Shown piece after piece: positions 38,401 to 48,282 of a stretch of DNA of 64,000 nt. Origin of the DNA: Angomonas deanei. Taxonomy: Eukaryota > Euglenozoa > Kinetoplastea > Trypanosomatida > Trypanosomatidae. How positions within the stretch are numbered: the first letter of the stretch is position 1; each line of letters starts with the position of its first letter. Made by a program: the position numbers and the translations under genes. The notes under the pieces are model-generated. The model had not been told where the DNA came from, ran no database searches, and was given only the letters and a program-made list of their open reading frames with translations. Location: NCBI GenBank assembly GCA_903995115.1, contig LR877156.1, forward strand, positions 310,001-374,000. Direction: 5' to 3'.

Positions 38401-38678
38401 TTCAGGATAAAAATAAGAATAATAATTATGTTTCCGATCATGTCGTGCCGATACCGCCGAATGTGAAAAAAAAACGCGTTTTTTTTCAATTATTGAAACG
38501 AAAAAAAAAAGAGGTGGACTTCGCAATAATAATAATAATAATAATAATAATACGTCTAGTGAATATCGGAAAAAAAGAAACAAAGTTTTTAAAAATAATA
38601 ATAATAAAAAATAATAATAATAATCGTTTAGCGCCTTTTAGTGCATTAAATAAGAATAGTTGGAATGTCGTGCGATAA
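35458..38678 (+). CDS. PUS7: TruD/Pus7-family tRNA pseudouridine synthase, frame breaks
   Basis: N-terminus MIRFYRRNIKNENQRNFSSL looks like a mitochondrial presequence; this part joins the main frame by a +1 change in an A5 run near 35,620. The catalytic signature CGMKDYVADTIQKIRI corresponds to TruD GxKDKxAxTxQ, with the catalytic Asp present. FEKFGIG, FSGLFRQHWKDFIVIEM, GNRFKIILRDV and FANYFGPQRFSGF are all family elements. After a +1 change near 36,926 (AAT run) come the TRUD-domain parts (MALLKSNF, MTAQRLASYLWNQVLALRI, FSLEKGSYATVALSELLK). Two opposite changes near 38,530 and 38,620 affect only the C-terminal tail. It should convert U to pseudouridine in tRNA or mRNA; if the presequence is real, in the mitochondrion. 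Length about 1,070 codons, enlarged by Asn inserts. Confidence 0.85.
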
Positions 38679-38886
38679 AAAAAATTATTATTATTATTAT
38701 TTAATAATCACAAATTATAAATTTAATATTTTTTATAAAGCGAAAATATTTTTTTTGAAAAATTTATCGTTCTGTTTTTATATTATTTTAATGTTTCTTC
38801 GTTTATAATTTCATTTCTCTTTTTTTTTTTATTATTTAGAAAAAAGGAAAATTATACAGAAAAATAGAATTTTTTTTTTAAAAAAA

Positions 38887-39615
38887 ATGTTTGCTGAAAG
38901 GTTATCTCAGAAATTATCACAGGAAAAACAAAAAAATGATCTCAAACTACAAAATAGAAACATAAATTAAATTATAATTATAATTATAATAATGAAAATG
39001 ATAAAGCAGTTTCGTTTCACGAAAAAATTATTGATTCTTCTTTCGATCACTTTTTTCAGGAAAATAATAATAATAATAAAAAAATATGTTTCACGCGAAT
39101 AATAATGAAAATCAATTTTTTTTATTTCGATGGATTTTACAATTTTATTATTTTGTTTTAATTCCGTTTTTTTCTGCCATTTCATATAATTTTTTTTATA
39201 AATTTTTATGGTGTGGAATTATTCGAGGGATGGCGCGCAAACTTTTTTTTTATGGTTATTTCCAAAAACATTTAAAAAAAGAAATAATTATAATAATGAA
39301 GAAACGAAAAAAGCAAATAAAGTGGAATTACGTTTAATGGAATTAAAAAAATTAGCGCAAAAAGAAAGTGACGAAACGTTAAAACGAAATTTGACGGTTT
39401 TGTTAAATCATAATAATAATAATAACGATTTTTATTTTTTACATCAACGAAAAATTGGCATTTTAGTCGATGAATTAAAACGAAGAAATGTTCAAATTTT
39501 AGTCGAAACCGAAAATAATAATAATAAAAATCAAAATTATAATAATAATATGAATGGATATCAAGTCAGCGAGGATTCTTATGCCTTTCACGGCAATCGT
39601 AGTTATCACTATTAA
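38887..39615 (+). CDS. Small membrane-anchored Asn-rich protein, about three frame breaks
   Basis: ATG at 38,887 gives MFAERLSQKLSQEKQ. The product then continues through three -1 changes (near 38,968, 39,080 and 39,275). A hydrophobic span (WILQFYYFVLIPFFSAISYNFFYKFLWCGII) forms one or two membrane helices, followed by a basic charged helix (TKKANKVELRLMELKKLAQKESDETLKRNL) and a C-terminal soluble part (RKIGILVDELKRRNVQILVE). It resembles tail-region proteins with a hydrophobic hairpin, but I do not recognise the family. Confidence 0.45.
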
Positions 39616-39865
39616 AATAATAATAATAATAATAATGAGTGATAAATTATAAAATACAGCGTTATGTTTGTTTGTATAGAAAATAGAGTGAATTATAATA
39701 ATTAAAAAAAAAAAATTGTTTTTTTTTGTGACGTAAACATTTTTTTTTTTTTTTGGTAAGATATTATTCTACGAATTAGGATTTTTCTCTTTCTCTTTTT
39801 TTTTTATTTTTGAAGCTACAAAAAAAAAAAAAAGTATTTATTATATTTATTTACATTTTTTTTAT

Positions 39866-41388
39866 ATGTTGTGGTCTCCCTTAGAAGCTAATAAAGGCAT
39901 TATCGGCAGTCGTGAGGGGCACTGCGCGTGTACCTTAAATATGAATATAAATCATAAAAATAATGAAACCATAAAGGAATATTTTTTAAAAAATTTCGAA
40001 ATAAATAATAATAATAATGATATCACCGTTGTTTTAGTGATTGGCGGTTATAAAGAAGGGGAACTGTGTCCGGAGGCTTCCGTCCTTACTTTTGATAAAA
40101 ATAATGATAATAATAATAATAATAATAACAATAATAATTATAATAATAATACCGTAAAAGGTCGTTGGTGGAACGTAAAACATATTATTCAAAATAATAA
40201 TAATAATAATGAAGAAATTAGAATAAACCCGTTAGAGTGTGATGGTGCCTCTCTCACCTCATTTTATAATAATAATGAAAATAATAATAATTTTAATTTT
40301 CAAAATAATAAAACTAATTTTGGGGCTTATTTGTTCGGTGGTTTAAATGCCGATTATGAGAGAAATAATAATTTATATTATCTTTCGTTAATGCCAAACG
40401 AAAATTTTTTTAATAATAATGAAAATAATGAAAAGGAGAATTCTCCTTTTATTTTAATCATTACCCCTATTGTATTTAATCATAATAATAATAATAATAT
40501 TCCCTCGGCGAGATCCCGTCACTCTGCTGGAATATTTTATAATCATAATAATAATAATTCTGAAAATCATACAAATTCTGAAAATAATAATAATGAACCT
40601 TTTTTGTATATTTTTGGTGGTGAAACGGACGAGACAAGTGAGTCCAATGATTTTTATAAATTAAATTTAAATTCATTCCAATGGAAAAAAATAATAGTAA
40701 ATAATAATAATAATGAAATCCCTTCGCCTCGATTTTTGAGTTCTTCTCTTATTCCTTTTTCATTTCAAAATAAGAATGAAAATGAAAATATTGAAAAAAT
40801 AATAATAATTTTTATTTTTTGATTTACGGCGGCGCATTTTTCAATTCGGACGGAAATATGGAAAGTTTAAATGATATTTGGGAATATCATATTTTAGATA
40901 ACAGTTGGAAAAAAATATTACCCAAAACTGAACATAAGAATCATAATTTTCCGTGTAGTAACGGCCACGATGGAATTTGTTTTTACAATAATAAAAATGA
41001 AAATAATGAAATGAAAATTTGTTTTGTCGGTGGAAAAAAAGACAGTAAAGGAGAAGACGCGGTCAAACAGTTAATTATTCACCATAATAATAATAAGCAT
41101 AATTTAGAATATGAAACAAGACTGATTTATGCAAAGTTCGAAACTCCTCAAAATAATAATAATAATAATAATGAAAAAAATGATTATTTATCGTATTATA
41201 ATTCAGAAAGTGAAGACGATTATTATTATCCGCTGTGTTACCCTCACTGGCGCTATATGACGGCTGTCGTCACATTAAATAATAAGAATAATAATTTTGA
41301 AAATTATAATAATAATCATTTATTATTATTGATTGGGGGTCAGTGTCGTCATGAGCAGTCGACCGAGTGTTTTGTACTATCGGTGTAA
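39866..41388 (+). CDS. Kelch-repeat protein, one frame break
   Basis: Contains about six kelch blades, each with the double Gly and downstream Tyr/Trp: LVIGGYKEGELC, YLFGGLNADYERNNNLYYL, SARSRHSAGIF, YIFGGETDETSESNDFYKLNLNSFQWKKI, IYGGAFFNSDGNMESLNDIWEY and ICFVGGKKDSKG, ending LLIGGQCRHEQST. It should form a beta-propeller used for protein binding; no BTB or other partner domain is present. Asn runs sit in the loops between blades. Frame changes by -1 near 40,800, in an ATA/AAT run between blades 4 and 5. Confidence 0.82.
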
Positions 41389-41549
41389 AGGGAGGGGTGT
41401 ACTGCTTGTAAAAAAAAAAAAAACAGAAAAATATATTCATATTCATTCATTTTTTATACTTTTTTCAACCACAAAAACCAAAAAAATTCATATTTCTTCC
41501 TCCTTTCAAAAAAAAAAAAATAAGAAATTATCGATCATTATTATCGTAA

Positions 41550-42563
41550 ATGTTCAACTTCACTCGCCGACGCAGCACGCTGGCCACGACAGACCGCCGT
41601 GCACTACAGTTCGGCCAGCGAGGGGTCTGCTGCCTCCCTCATCCAGAAAAACAACACCGAGGAGGGGAGGACGCTTTTTTTTCGCATCCCATGGCGCTAG
41701 GCGTCGCGGACGGTGTCGGGGGTATGGCGAAATATGGCGTCGACCCCGCCATCTTCACGAGAAATATTATGCGGTATTGTTATGAAAAGATTTCGGGAAG
41801 TCCGGTGAAACCGATCGGATCTGAAAATAGTAATAATGAAAACGAAAAAGAAAATACGGAAAATAAAAGTGTCTTTGCGTCTTTCCCCAATCTTCCGGCG
41901 GTGGAACTCTTAACGAGTGCGCTGGAGCGAGCACTAAAAGATAACATCCCCGGTGCGTGTCCTGCCGTCGTCGTGGCCATGAAGGAAGAAAAAGAGGCCA
42001 GCATCGTAAGTCTCGGTGACTGTGGTGTCGTAATCGTGCGAGGTGGACGATTATTGTATCGTAGTACCAGTCAACAGCATTATTTTAACTGCCCTTATCA
42101 GATGCCGAACGATACGCCCCGAAAAGGGGAACAATCTTCGTTATTATTGCAAGAAAACGATGTGTTATTGCTTGCGAGCGACGGCGTCCTCGATAATGTG
42201 GAAACCGACGAGTTGGTGAAGGTGTTAGCCAATGTGCGGGCCGAGAACAAGAACAGCTGCAAGGAGGCGGCCGATATTATCGGCCAGACCGCCTCACGGA
42301 ACGGTCATGATGAAAAATTTATGTCCCCGTTTGCCAAAGAAGCGCAAAAACAGGGAAAACGATTTCGTGGCGGAAAATTAGACGATATTACGGCGTTAGT
42401 CGCACGAGTCACACCACTCGATCAAAAAACTTATTTTGAAAATCTTTCACAGTTAGGCGGAAGACAGTGTCCTCGTATTATCGAAGAAGCGTTGGGCATT
42501 GGGGCCTTTGGCGGGGGGTCGGAGAAAAACTGGTTTGGTGGATTTTTTAATTCTAAATTGTAA
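41550..42563 (+). CDS. PP2C-type protein phosphatase (PPTC7-like)
   Basis: 337 residues. Metal-binding and catalytic motifs of the PPM family in order: GGEDAFFSH, GVADGVGGM, VVSLGDCGVVIV, LLLASDGVLDNV and KLDDITALVA. The order and the short GEDA/GVADGVGG forms match the PPTC7/azr1 branch, whose members work in mitochondria. The N-terminus MFNFTRRRSTLATTDRRALQ is basic and hydroxylated, compatible with a mitochondrial signal. Requires Mn or Mg; dephosphorylates Ser/Thr. Intact, with a single short Glu/Asn-rich loop. Gene spacing is short (160 bases) from the kelch gene. Confidence 0.9.
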   Translation: MFNFTRRRSTLATTDRRALQFGQRGVCCLPHPEKQHRGGEDAFFSHPMALGVADGVGGMAKYGVDPAIFTRNIMRYCYEKISGSPVKPIGSENSNNENEKENTENKSVFASFPNLPAVELLTSALERALKDNIPGACPAVVVAMKEEKEASIVSLGDCGVVIVRGGRLLYRSTSQQHYFNCPYQMPNDTPRKGEQSSLLLQENDVLLLASDGVLDNVETDELVKVLANVRAENKNSCKEAADIIGQTASRNGHDEKFMSPFAKEAQKQGKRFRGGKLDDITALVARVTPLDQKTYFENLSQLGGRQCPRIIEEALGIGAFGGGSEKNWFGGFFNSKL

Positions 42564-42844
42564 TAAAAAAAAAAATGATAATCATTATAATTTGATGTTT
42601 AGTGGCGGAGCGTAGAAGTATTTATATATATATACATAGTATGAATGAAAATAAGGATAATTACAAACAACATAACTCGTAAAAATAAAAAAAATTAACG
42701 GATAATGGAAATGACGAACACCTTTGTTATTTCAGTGCTTGTAAAATTATTTATTTACATATTCCTTTTTTCATTTTCTTTATTTTAGAAAAAAAAAAAA
42801 AGAAAAAAAAAAAAATAGAAAATGCTAAAGTCTTCTCTCAAACG

Positions 42845-44350
42845 ATGTTTCTCCTTCAACCATTATTAAATTCAATAAATAATAATAATATTCCAAATAA
42901 ATTAAAACCCAGTTATGTCGTTGAATCCCTAAAAAAAAATGGCATTGATACGTTTTATGGCGTTCCACCGAATCGTTTTTCTTCGCCGTTAACGCCGCTG
43001 ACCGAATATTTGCAAACCTACACGCTAACCAATAATAATAATAATAATAATCAACGAAAACATATCATCACATATGACGAGCAGACGGCCCTTTCTCTTG
43101 CCCTGGGGCACTCTCTCACCAATCATCTTCATGAAAATAATAATAATAATAATAATAGTTTTGAAAATAATAATAAAACGAATATTCCGTGTGTCTACGT
43201 GGAGGCTACCAGTATCGGCACGACATTGAAAAGTATTCATTCTTTATTCCATTCACGTCTCTATTCCGTCCCGTGTTTGCTACTGGTGGGGTGGGGAAAT
43301 CAAAATCCTAACGATACTTTAAAAAATAATAAAAATGAAAAGACAATGTTGTCGGTGAGTCACCGACTGACAGAGAATTTGCTGTCTTGCTCCGAGATAC
43401 CGTACTCGATTGTTTCGAATAATAATAATGAAAATGAAAATGAAAATAATAATACAGATATGCAGTTTTACTGGGATGTCGTGCTAGATAAAGCCTTATA
43501 TCACATGCACACCACTGCCTCCCCTTTTGTTGTTCTCATGGAGGAAAACGTTTTGATTTCCGAAAATAATAATAATAATAAGATTTTAAAACAGAATAAT
43601 AATCAAGAGATCATTGATCAACTTTCCTTGCACACGACAGAGTGTTTGGAACAAATTTTAAAACAATCCAGCAGCGAAGCGATTTTTGTCAGTCCGTTAA
43701 GTACGATTTACAAAAATTTATACACTTTGCGTGAAAAGTTGGTCGATAAAAGTCTATTGGATTTACTATCCAATAATAATAATAATAATGAAAAAAAAGA
43801 TGCGATGGAGTTACTAAAATTAAAAAAAATTCATCAAAAAGATATCCCCGTAGAATCCGGTTGTGTTTCTGGTGTCGCCGCTGGCATTGCCCTCACGCAT
43901 CCTTCCGTACCGGTATATATCATTGAGGATGATGTTTCTTTTTTACAAAGTATCACCAGCGCGGTGACGTTGGGCAGTCTTTCCTCGCTGCAAGATATAA
44001 GAAATGGAAAAGGCGTCGGACTGAATTTAAAACATATTGTCCTCAATCGAGGCGTATTTCCAAATCATGAAATTGAAAATAATAATAATAATATTAATAT
44101 ACCAACTTGTAGTTTTGATGTTTCCCTGACGCAGGTGGCGAAGGCGGCAGGATATTATACCCTCGCAGAGGAACCAGTGCTGGAGCTGTCTGCTCTGGTG
44201 CCGCTGCTGCTGACCTTGCAAGACTGCGACGGCCCCGCCTTCCTTGAAATAATGGTGAAACAGGATCATCATAATAATTATGAAAATGAAATGGGTTTGG
44301 AGTTTTCACAGATAAAAGAGGCGCTAAATGCGTTTTTGAAGCGATCCTAA
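42845..44350 (+). CDS. Phosphonopyruvate decarboxylase relative (ThDP family), altered cofactor motif
   Basis: 501 residues. PYR domain: LKKNGIDTFYGVPPNRFSSPLTPL and YDEQTALSLALGHSL; PP domain: ESGCVSGVAAGIALTHPSVPVYIIEDDVSF (given in pieces), NLKHIVLNRGVFP, FDVSLTQVAKAAGYYTL and a DCDGPAFLEIMVKQ end. The layout is that of phosphonopyruvate decarboxylase, which makes phosphonoacetaldehyde on the way to 2-aminoethylphosphonate, used in T. cruzi surface glycoconjugates. However, the ThDP/Mg motif (usually GDG...NN) reads EDD...LNR, and the following VGGQ is absent, so activity is doubtful. A 5' ATG at 42,822 gives MLKSSLKRCFSF in another frame, which would resemble a mitochondrial presequence if a base were missing. 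Asn runs are frequent but the frame is intact. Confidence 0.75.
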   Translation: MFLLQPLLNSINNNNIPNKLKPSYVVESLKKNGIDTFYGVPPNRFSSPLTPLTEYLQTYTLTNNNNNNNQRKHIITYDEQTALSLALGHSLTNHLHENNNNNNNSFENNNKTNIPCVYVEATSIGTTLKSIHSLFHSRLYSVPCLLLVGWGNQNPNDTLKNNKNEKTMLSVSHRLTENLLSCSEIPYSIVSNNNNENENENNNTDMQFYWDVVLDKALYHMHTTASPFVVLMEENVLISENNNNNKILKQNNNQEIIDQLSLHTTECLEQILKQSSSEAIFVSPLSTIYKNLYTLREKLVDKSLLDLLSNNNNNNEKKDAMELLKLKKIHQKDIPVESGCVSGVAAGIALTHPSVPVYIIEDDVSFLQSITSAVTLGSLSSLQDIRNGKGVGLNLKHIVLNRGVFPNHEIENNNNNINIPTCSFDVSLTQVAKAAGYYTLAEEPVLELSALVPLLLTLQDCDGPAFLEIMVKQDHHNNYENEMGLEFSQIKEALNAFLKRS

Positions 44351-44575
44351 AATTATAAATTCCGATTTTTTTTTTTTTTAAATGCAGCGATGTCTCTTGG
44401 TTGTGTTTTTCAACGTGAAGTCAAATTACCCTTTTCTCTCTCTTCATCAATTTTTTTTTTTTAAAGTCTATCCTTTTTTTTTTTTTCCCTCTCTTAATCT
44501 TTAAAAATTAAAATAAAATAGTATATCAACAATAGCGATAAATATATATATATTTATAAATATTTTTCATTCCTC

Positions 44576-45787
44576 ATGTCGGCCCTACAAAGCATCTGCC
44601 TCGTACTGCTCGTCGCTCAGAACGCCGCCTCTGTCGTCCTCTCTCGTTATTCCCGTCACTCCGTCCCAAAAGAGGAACAGTTCTATTCACTTTCCACCGT
44701 CGTCAGCCAAGAAGTAGTGAAATACGCGGTGTTTTTTAGTTTATTTGTCCACCACTTGCTAGGCGATAATAATAATAATAATAATAATGAACGAAGAGAA
44801 TCGAATGCGGTCGTGAATGAAAAAAATGATGCGGTGGTGGTCATTGAGGAGGAGAACGCCATGTTTCTTCATAATAATAATAATAATTATAAAACATACA
44901 GAAAATTATCGTACCGGTGTCTTCGTCAGAATGTGACGCTCATCCTTCGTCAGTACAGGAATGTCATTTTCAAAAAAGAAACCTTGCTGATGGGCGTACC
45001 AGCCGCGCTCTACACGTTTCAAGGATTTATCTTTTTCTTTTCCATGTCGCGCATCGACCCGCTAACGTTTCAAATTTTAGCCCAGTCGCGTGTTTTTTTT
45101 ACCGCCGTTCTTTCCGTCATTTTTTTAAATCGTAAAATTTCTCGTGCGCAGTCCTTGTGTTTGTTATTTTTAGTGTTGGGGAGTATTCTCACACAGGTGC
45201 CGGATAGTGTGTGGCAGGCGTCCAAAAAGACAGAAACTGAAACTTCGAATAAAAAAAGTAGGGCCGACGCCTTGTGGGGCTCGCTGGCCTGTCTCACGCA
45301 ATCGCTCTCAAGCAGTTTTGCGGGCGTATACATGGAAAAACTCATGAAAGGTTCGAAAGTGACCTTGGCCGAAAAAAGTTTACAGCTCGGTCTTTTTGCG
45401 TTACCGTTTGCATTTCTCACAATGCTGGTGGTGCAAGTCTGGCCCAACTGGCAACAACAACGACAGCACAACGCCCAACACGACGTGCATTACAATATTT
45501 TCTCTCGCCCTCATCAAACGTACGCCGTCCGACCGTTCTATTATTTCGAAGGGTATCACCACATTGTCACGTTATTGGTCATTGCCTGTCAGGCCGGCGG
45601 TGGGATTATCATCACGCTCATTATGCGCTATTCGAGTAATATTGCCAAAGTCTTTGCGACGAGTATTTCAGTTTTGGTGTGTGGGGTGTTGTCGTGGATG
45701 ATATGGGGCCTGACACCGGGTTTGTTGTTCACGGTGGGCGCCGTGATTGTGATCGCCTCGACCGTGCGCTATAGTCTCGTGAGCTGA
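44576..45787 (+). CDS. Nucleotide-sugar transporter (SLC35A, UDP-galactose/UDP-GlcNAc type)
   Basis: 403 residues with about ten membrane segments (VVKYAVFFSLFVHHLL, AALYTFQGFIFFFSM, FQILAQSRVFFTAVLSVIFL, SLCLLFLVLGSIL, FALPFAFLTMLVVQV, VTLLVIACQAGGGIIITLI, KVFATSISVLVCGVLSWMIWG, FTVGAVIVIASTV). The QxxxQ-rich helix (YTFQGFIFFF...FQILAQSR) and the motif AGVYMEKLMKG are signatures of the SLC35A antiporters, which exchange a UDP-sugar for UMP across the Golgi membrane. The specific sugar cannot be fixed from sequence; UDP-galactose is the commonest in this branch. It lies directly before a Golgi-type glycosyltransferase. Intact; one Asn-rich loop after helix 2. Confidence 0.88.
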   Translation: MSALQSICLVLLVAQNAASVVLSRYSRHSVPKEEQFYSLSTVVSQEVVKYAVFFSLFVHHLLGDNNNNNNNERRESNAVVNEKNDAVVVIEEENAMFLHNNNNNYKTYRKLSYRCLRQNVTLILRQYRNVIFKKETLLMGVPAALYTFQGFIFFFSMSRIDPLTFQILAQSRVFFTAVLSVIFLNRKISRAQSLCLLFLVLGSILTQVPDSVWQASKKTETETSNKKSRADALWGSLACLTQSLSSSFAGVYMEKLMKGSKVTLAEKSLQLGLFALPFAFLTMLVVQVWPNWQQQRQHNAQHDVHYNIFSRPHQTYAVRPFYYFEGYHHIVTLLVIACQAGGGIIITLIMRYSSNIAKVFATSISVLVCGVLSWMIWGLTPGLLFTVGAVIVIASTVRYSLVS

Positions 45788-45970
45788 TCCATGTGAAATA
45801 TGAGTAATTATTATTATTTTTTTTTTTTTTTTGGTTGAACAAAAAGGAACCGTACATAAATAAATGAATATTTCAGCTTCCTATTCATTTATTCTCTCTC
45901 CATCACTCATTCTTTTTTTTTTTTTTTGTTATTATCCTCTATTTTTCGGGGCGAGAAACGATCTCATTTA

Positions 45971-47872
45971 ATGAAATCAAAACAAAGTCTGCGGTCTAGT
46001 CTTTTCTCCCTCCCACGGCGGCTCCGCCAGTCCGATAGTTGTGGACGACGCTCACACCGTCTTCTACTCATCATTGCCCTCTGCTGCCTCTTCCTGCTGG
46101 GCTGTATCTTTTTTGTGCCGTTTAGCAAAGAAACCACTACCACCACTACTACTACTAGTACAGAGGAGATTCGCCGAAAGCTAAAAAATTTTACCAATAT
46201 TTATCAAAATCTCACGAATGAAGATGCCATACGAGAGGGTATTACCCCTCTGCACGTGGTGCTGGCCTGCTCCACCTTCAAAGCAGAGAATCATAATAAT
46301 AATAATAATGCTACTTCCCTCTACGGAGCACTGCAGGCGGCCAAGACACAGTACGGTACAGTGGGCTGTGCTACCTCGCAAGACAACACCCTGTTGTACC
46401 CGTGGTGGGCGCTACCCTCGAGCCCAGCGAGAAAGGAGAATCCTTATTTGCTGGTCCAAGCCATCGCCACGGTAGACTCCGACCGTCGCACCTTACGTTA
46501 TGCCCACCGAGACACTTTCACACGGTACCGTGGGGCCGCCACCCGTCGAAACGGATTTCGGGATAAACTATTATTTCTGTATGTCCTGGCCGCCCACTAC
46601 AGCACGACGGAATCGCTGCCCGTCACGGCGTATAAAGATGCCACCGTGATGAGTGGCGGAGAGGCACCGGCAGCACCGCCGACGGCATTGTTCATCACGC
46701 CTCACGCCGTGGAGGAATCGTTACAGCATTTCGATGTCCTGTGGCTCACACACGCCAAAGATGCCAAACCTAGCACCAATAAGAAATTAGGCGAAGAAGT
46801 GTTCTGGGGCCCAGAGACGGAGGTGGGGATGACGCGCAAGTTGTGTTTGTTTCTACTGTACGGCGCCTATCAGTTCCCACACGTTCCTTTTCTCGGCCGC
46901 GGCGATGATGACGCCTTCTACAAAGTACCTCAGATCATTTTAGAATTAGAAAAGATGCAAGACGAGATGACGTGGTTCAATCAGCAGAGCAAGCGCTATC
47001 ACGTGCGGCACGGGTACTGGGGCGGTTATACGATTCAGCTCCTCCCAGGGTCGGTCTACCCCGCCGCGTGGTTCCTCGTCGTGAGTACGTCTCTCCTGCA
47101 GGAGTGCACAACGACGGTTGCCGTCGTCGCCGCGAAAGAAGGAAAAGGAAAGGAGGAGCTACTTCGATCTCATATACTTGCTGAGGGTGCGACGGCGATA
47201 CAAGTAGGACTGGTGGCATCGCTCTCACCGTATGAGCCGCGGTACACGCCACTGTACCGACAATACGGCATTCTCAATGACGATGTGTTTTCCGGCGTGT
47301 TGGTGAGTGCCGTGCGACAACACTTACGTAGCACCAATGATGGTGAACTCGTCTACTACCGGGTAGAGCCTGGGTGTCGCGCCCACAACCTCTTTCGTGA
47401 CAAACCAAACATACTAGACCGACGGAAGAGTTTTGCCATCCACCGTGCCATCACCCCGCAGCTACAGTATCAGCTGTTTCTCTATTTCAGTGACCCAACC
47501 CACCTTTTTCAGGAAATGGACGACACCAAGGCGCAATTCGTCCAGGCACTGCGGTGGGGAGAGGATAATGCATTCGACGCCATCGACTTTGATGCGCTTC
47601 AAAAAACGACTTCGTGGGAAATGTTATTTCCTTCCAACTTGACGGAGCGGGCGGCCGCCCTAGACTGCGGCCCTCGCTGGTGGGATCACACGCTTCTCAT
47701 GACCGATGCCTCATTTGAGGTGGGGGTGTCGCGATATCCTTTTACCGTGTATAACGCAACGAAACAAAAAGGATCTCTGTTTCCTCCGACAACAGACGTC
47801 GGCGCTGACGCGGTGGTGTCGGGCGTTCTTCCTCGGGACGATTTGGTGTGTCTGTGGTTTGTGCCAGGTTAG
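45971..47872 (+). CDS. GT67/GT31-like UDP-sugar glycosyltransferase, copy A
   Basis: 633 residues from ATG 45,971 (the frame is open upstream to a TTG only). Type II topology: short basic tail, signal anchor LLLIIALCCLFLLGCIFFVPF, Thr-rich stem. The metal-binding DxD is in FLGRGDDDAFYKVPQ (near base 46,900), preceded by ETEVGMTRKLCLFLLYGAYQFP; this pair matches the trypanosome beta-3-glycosyltransferase family (EVGMSRK...AKGDDDMFLRVPQ). RDTFTRYRGAATRRNGFR is the region corresponding to R-x-R-x-W. It should transfer Gal or GlcNAc in the Golgi. Strongly similar to the minus-strand copy at 50.6-52.6 kb, sharing ITPLHVVLACSTF and LLYPWWALPSSPARKENPY. Intact; lacks the C-terminal membrane tail of that copy. 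Confidence 0.88.
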   Translation: MKSKQSLRSSLFSLPRRLRQSDSCGRRSHRLLLIIALCCLFLLGCIFFVPFSKETTTTTTTTSTEEIRRKLKNFTNIYQNLTNEDAIREGITPLHVVLACSTFKAENHNNNNNATSLYGALQAAKTQYGTVGCATSQDNTLLYPWWALPSSPARKENPYLLVQAIATVDSDRRTLRYAHRDTFTRYRGAATRRNGFRDKLLFLYVLAAHYSTTESLPVTAYKDATVMSGGEAPAAPPTALFITPHAVEESLQHFDVLWLTHAKDAKPSTNKKLGEEVFWGPETEVGMTRKLCLFLLYGAYQFPHVPFLGRGDDDAFYKVPQIILELEKMQDEMTWFNQQSKRYHVRHGYWGGYTIQLLPGSVYPAAWFLVVSTSLLQECTTTVAVVAAKEGKGKEELLRSHILAEGATAIQVGLVASLSPYEPRYTPLYRQYGILNDDVFSGVLVSAVRQHLRSTNDGELVYYRVEPGCRAHNLFRDKPNILDRRKSFAIHRAITPQLQYQLFLYFSDPTHLFQEMDDTKAQFVQALRWGEDNAFDAIDFDALQKTTSWEMLFPSNLTERAAALDCGPRWWDHTLLMTDASFEVGVSRYPFTVYNATKQKGSLFPPTTDVGADAVVSGVLPRDDLVCLWFVPG

Positions 47873-48282
47873 CGTGGCGACCATACTTTTTTTTTTTTTT
47901 TTCGATTTTTTCTTTTTAAAAACATTTTCCTTAACTTTATTTGATAATTTCTACAAAGTTGAACGAACCTGTCCGTGCCGGTGGATATGCCGTGAGGGTC
48001 CTCTCTCCTGAACCAGAGAGTGTCAAAAAGCTTAATTTAAAATTTATTTTGGCGTGTGCGTTGCTTTTTATTATTTTTAGTATTTTAATTCTTTCACCAT
48101 TTTTTTTTTTTTTAGATATATATTAAGTAAGAGCTTGTTCGTTCGGTGAATACATGGAGAGAGTGGCAAGATGAGGAGTACTTTATATATACACTGTTTC
48201 TCTCTTTATTATTCCCGTTAAGATTACATCCCGTCAGGTTTTTTTTTTTTTTTTGCATTTTTTAAAAAACAAAAAGGAAAAA
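47873..48282 (+). other. Intergenic region with possible remnant of a membrane tail
   Basis: After T-runs, bases 47,941-48,126 are open in another frame and read NEPVRAGGYAVRVLSPEPES then KKLNLKFILACALLFIIFSILIL. The frame has no ATG start. Its position after glycosyltransferase A and its single hydrophobic helix parallel the C-terminal helix of copy B, so it may be a vestigial tail; this is weak. A T-run (48,240-48,254) precedes the next ATG. Confidence 0.3.

Noticed and set aside
9800-41300. Long antisense frames rich in Tyr or Ile and plus-frame poly-Ile or poly-Met readings
   Set aside because: They are AAT runs read in other frames (ATT, TTA, ATA) and have no splice tract or protein-like pattern.
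9303-41388. Programmed +1 frameshifting at stop codons (Euplotes-like), since many breaks fit skipping the T of TAA or TGA
   Set aside because: A one-base insertion before an AAT run always yields an immediate TAA, so the pattern is expected by chance. Nearly as many breaks are -1, and several place the change upstream of the stop in a homopolymer.
9303-41388. Stop-codon reassignment as in Blastocrithidia
   Set aside because: Breaks need a frame change, not read-through, and intact genes such as Rpn2, PP2C and GDP-fucose synthase use no in-frame stop codons. Only one in-frame TAA (30,186) was seen.
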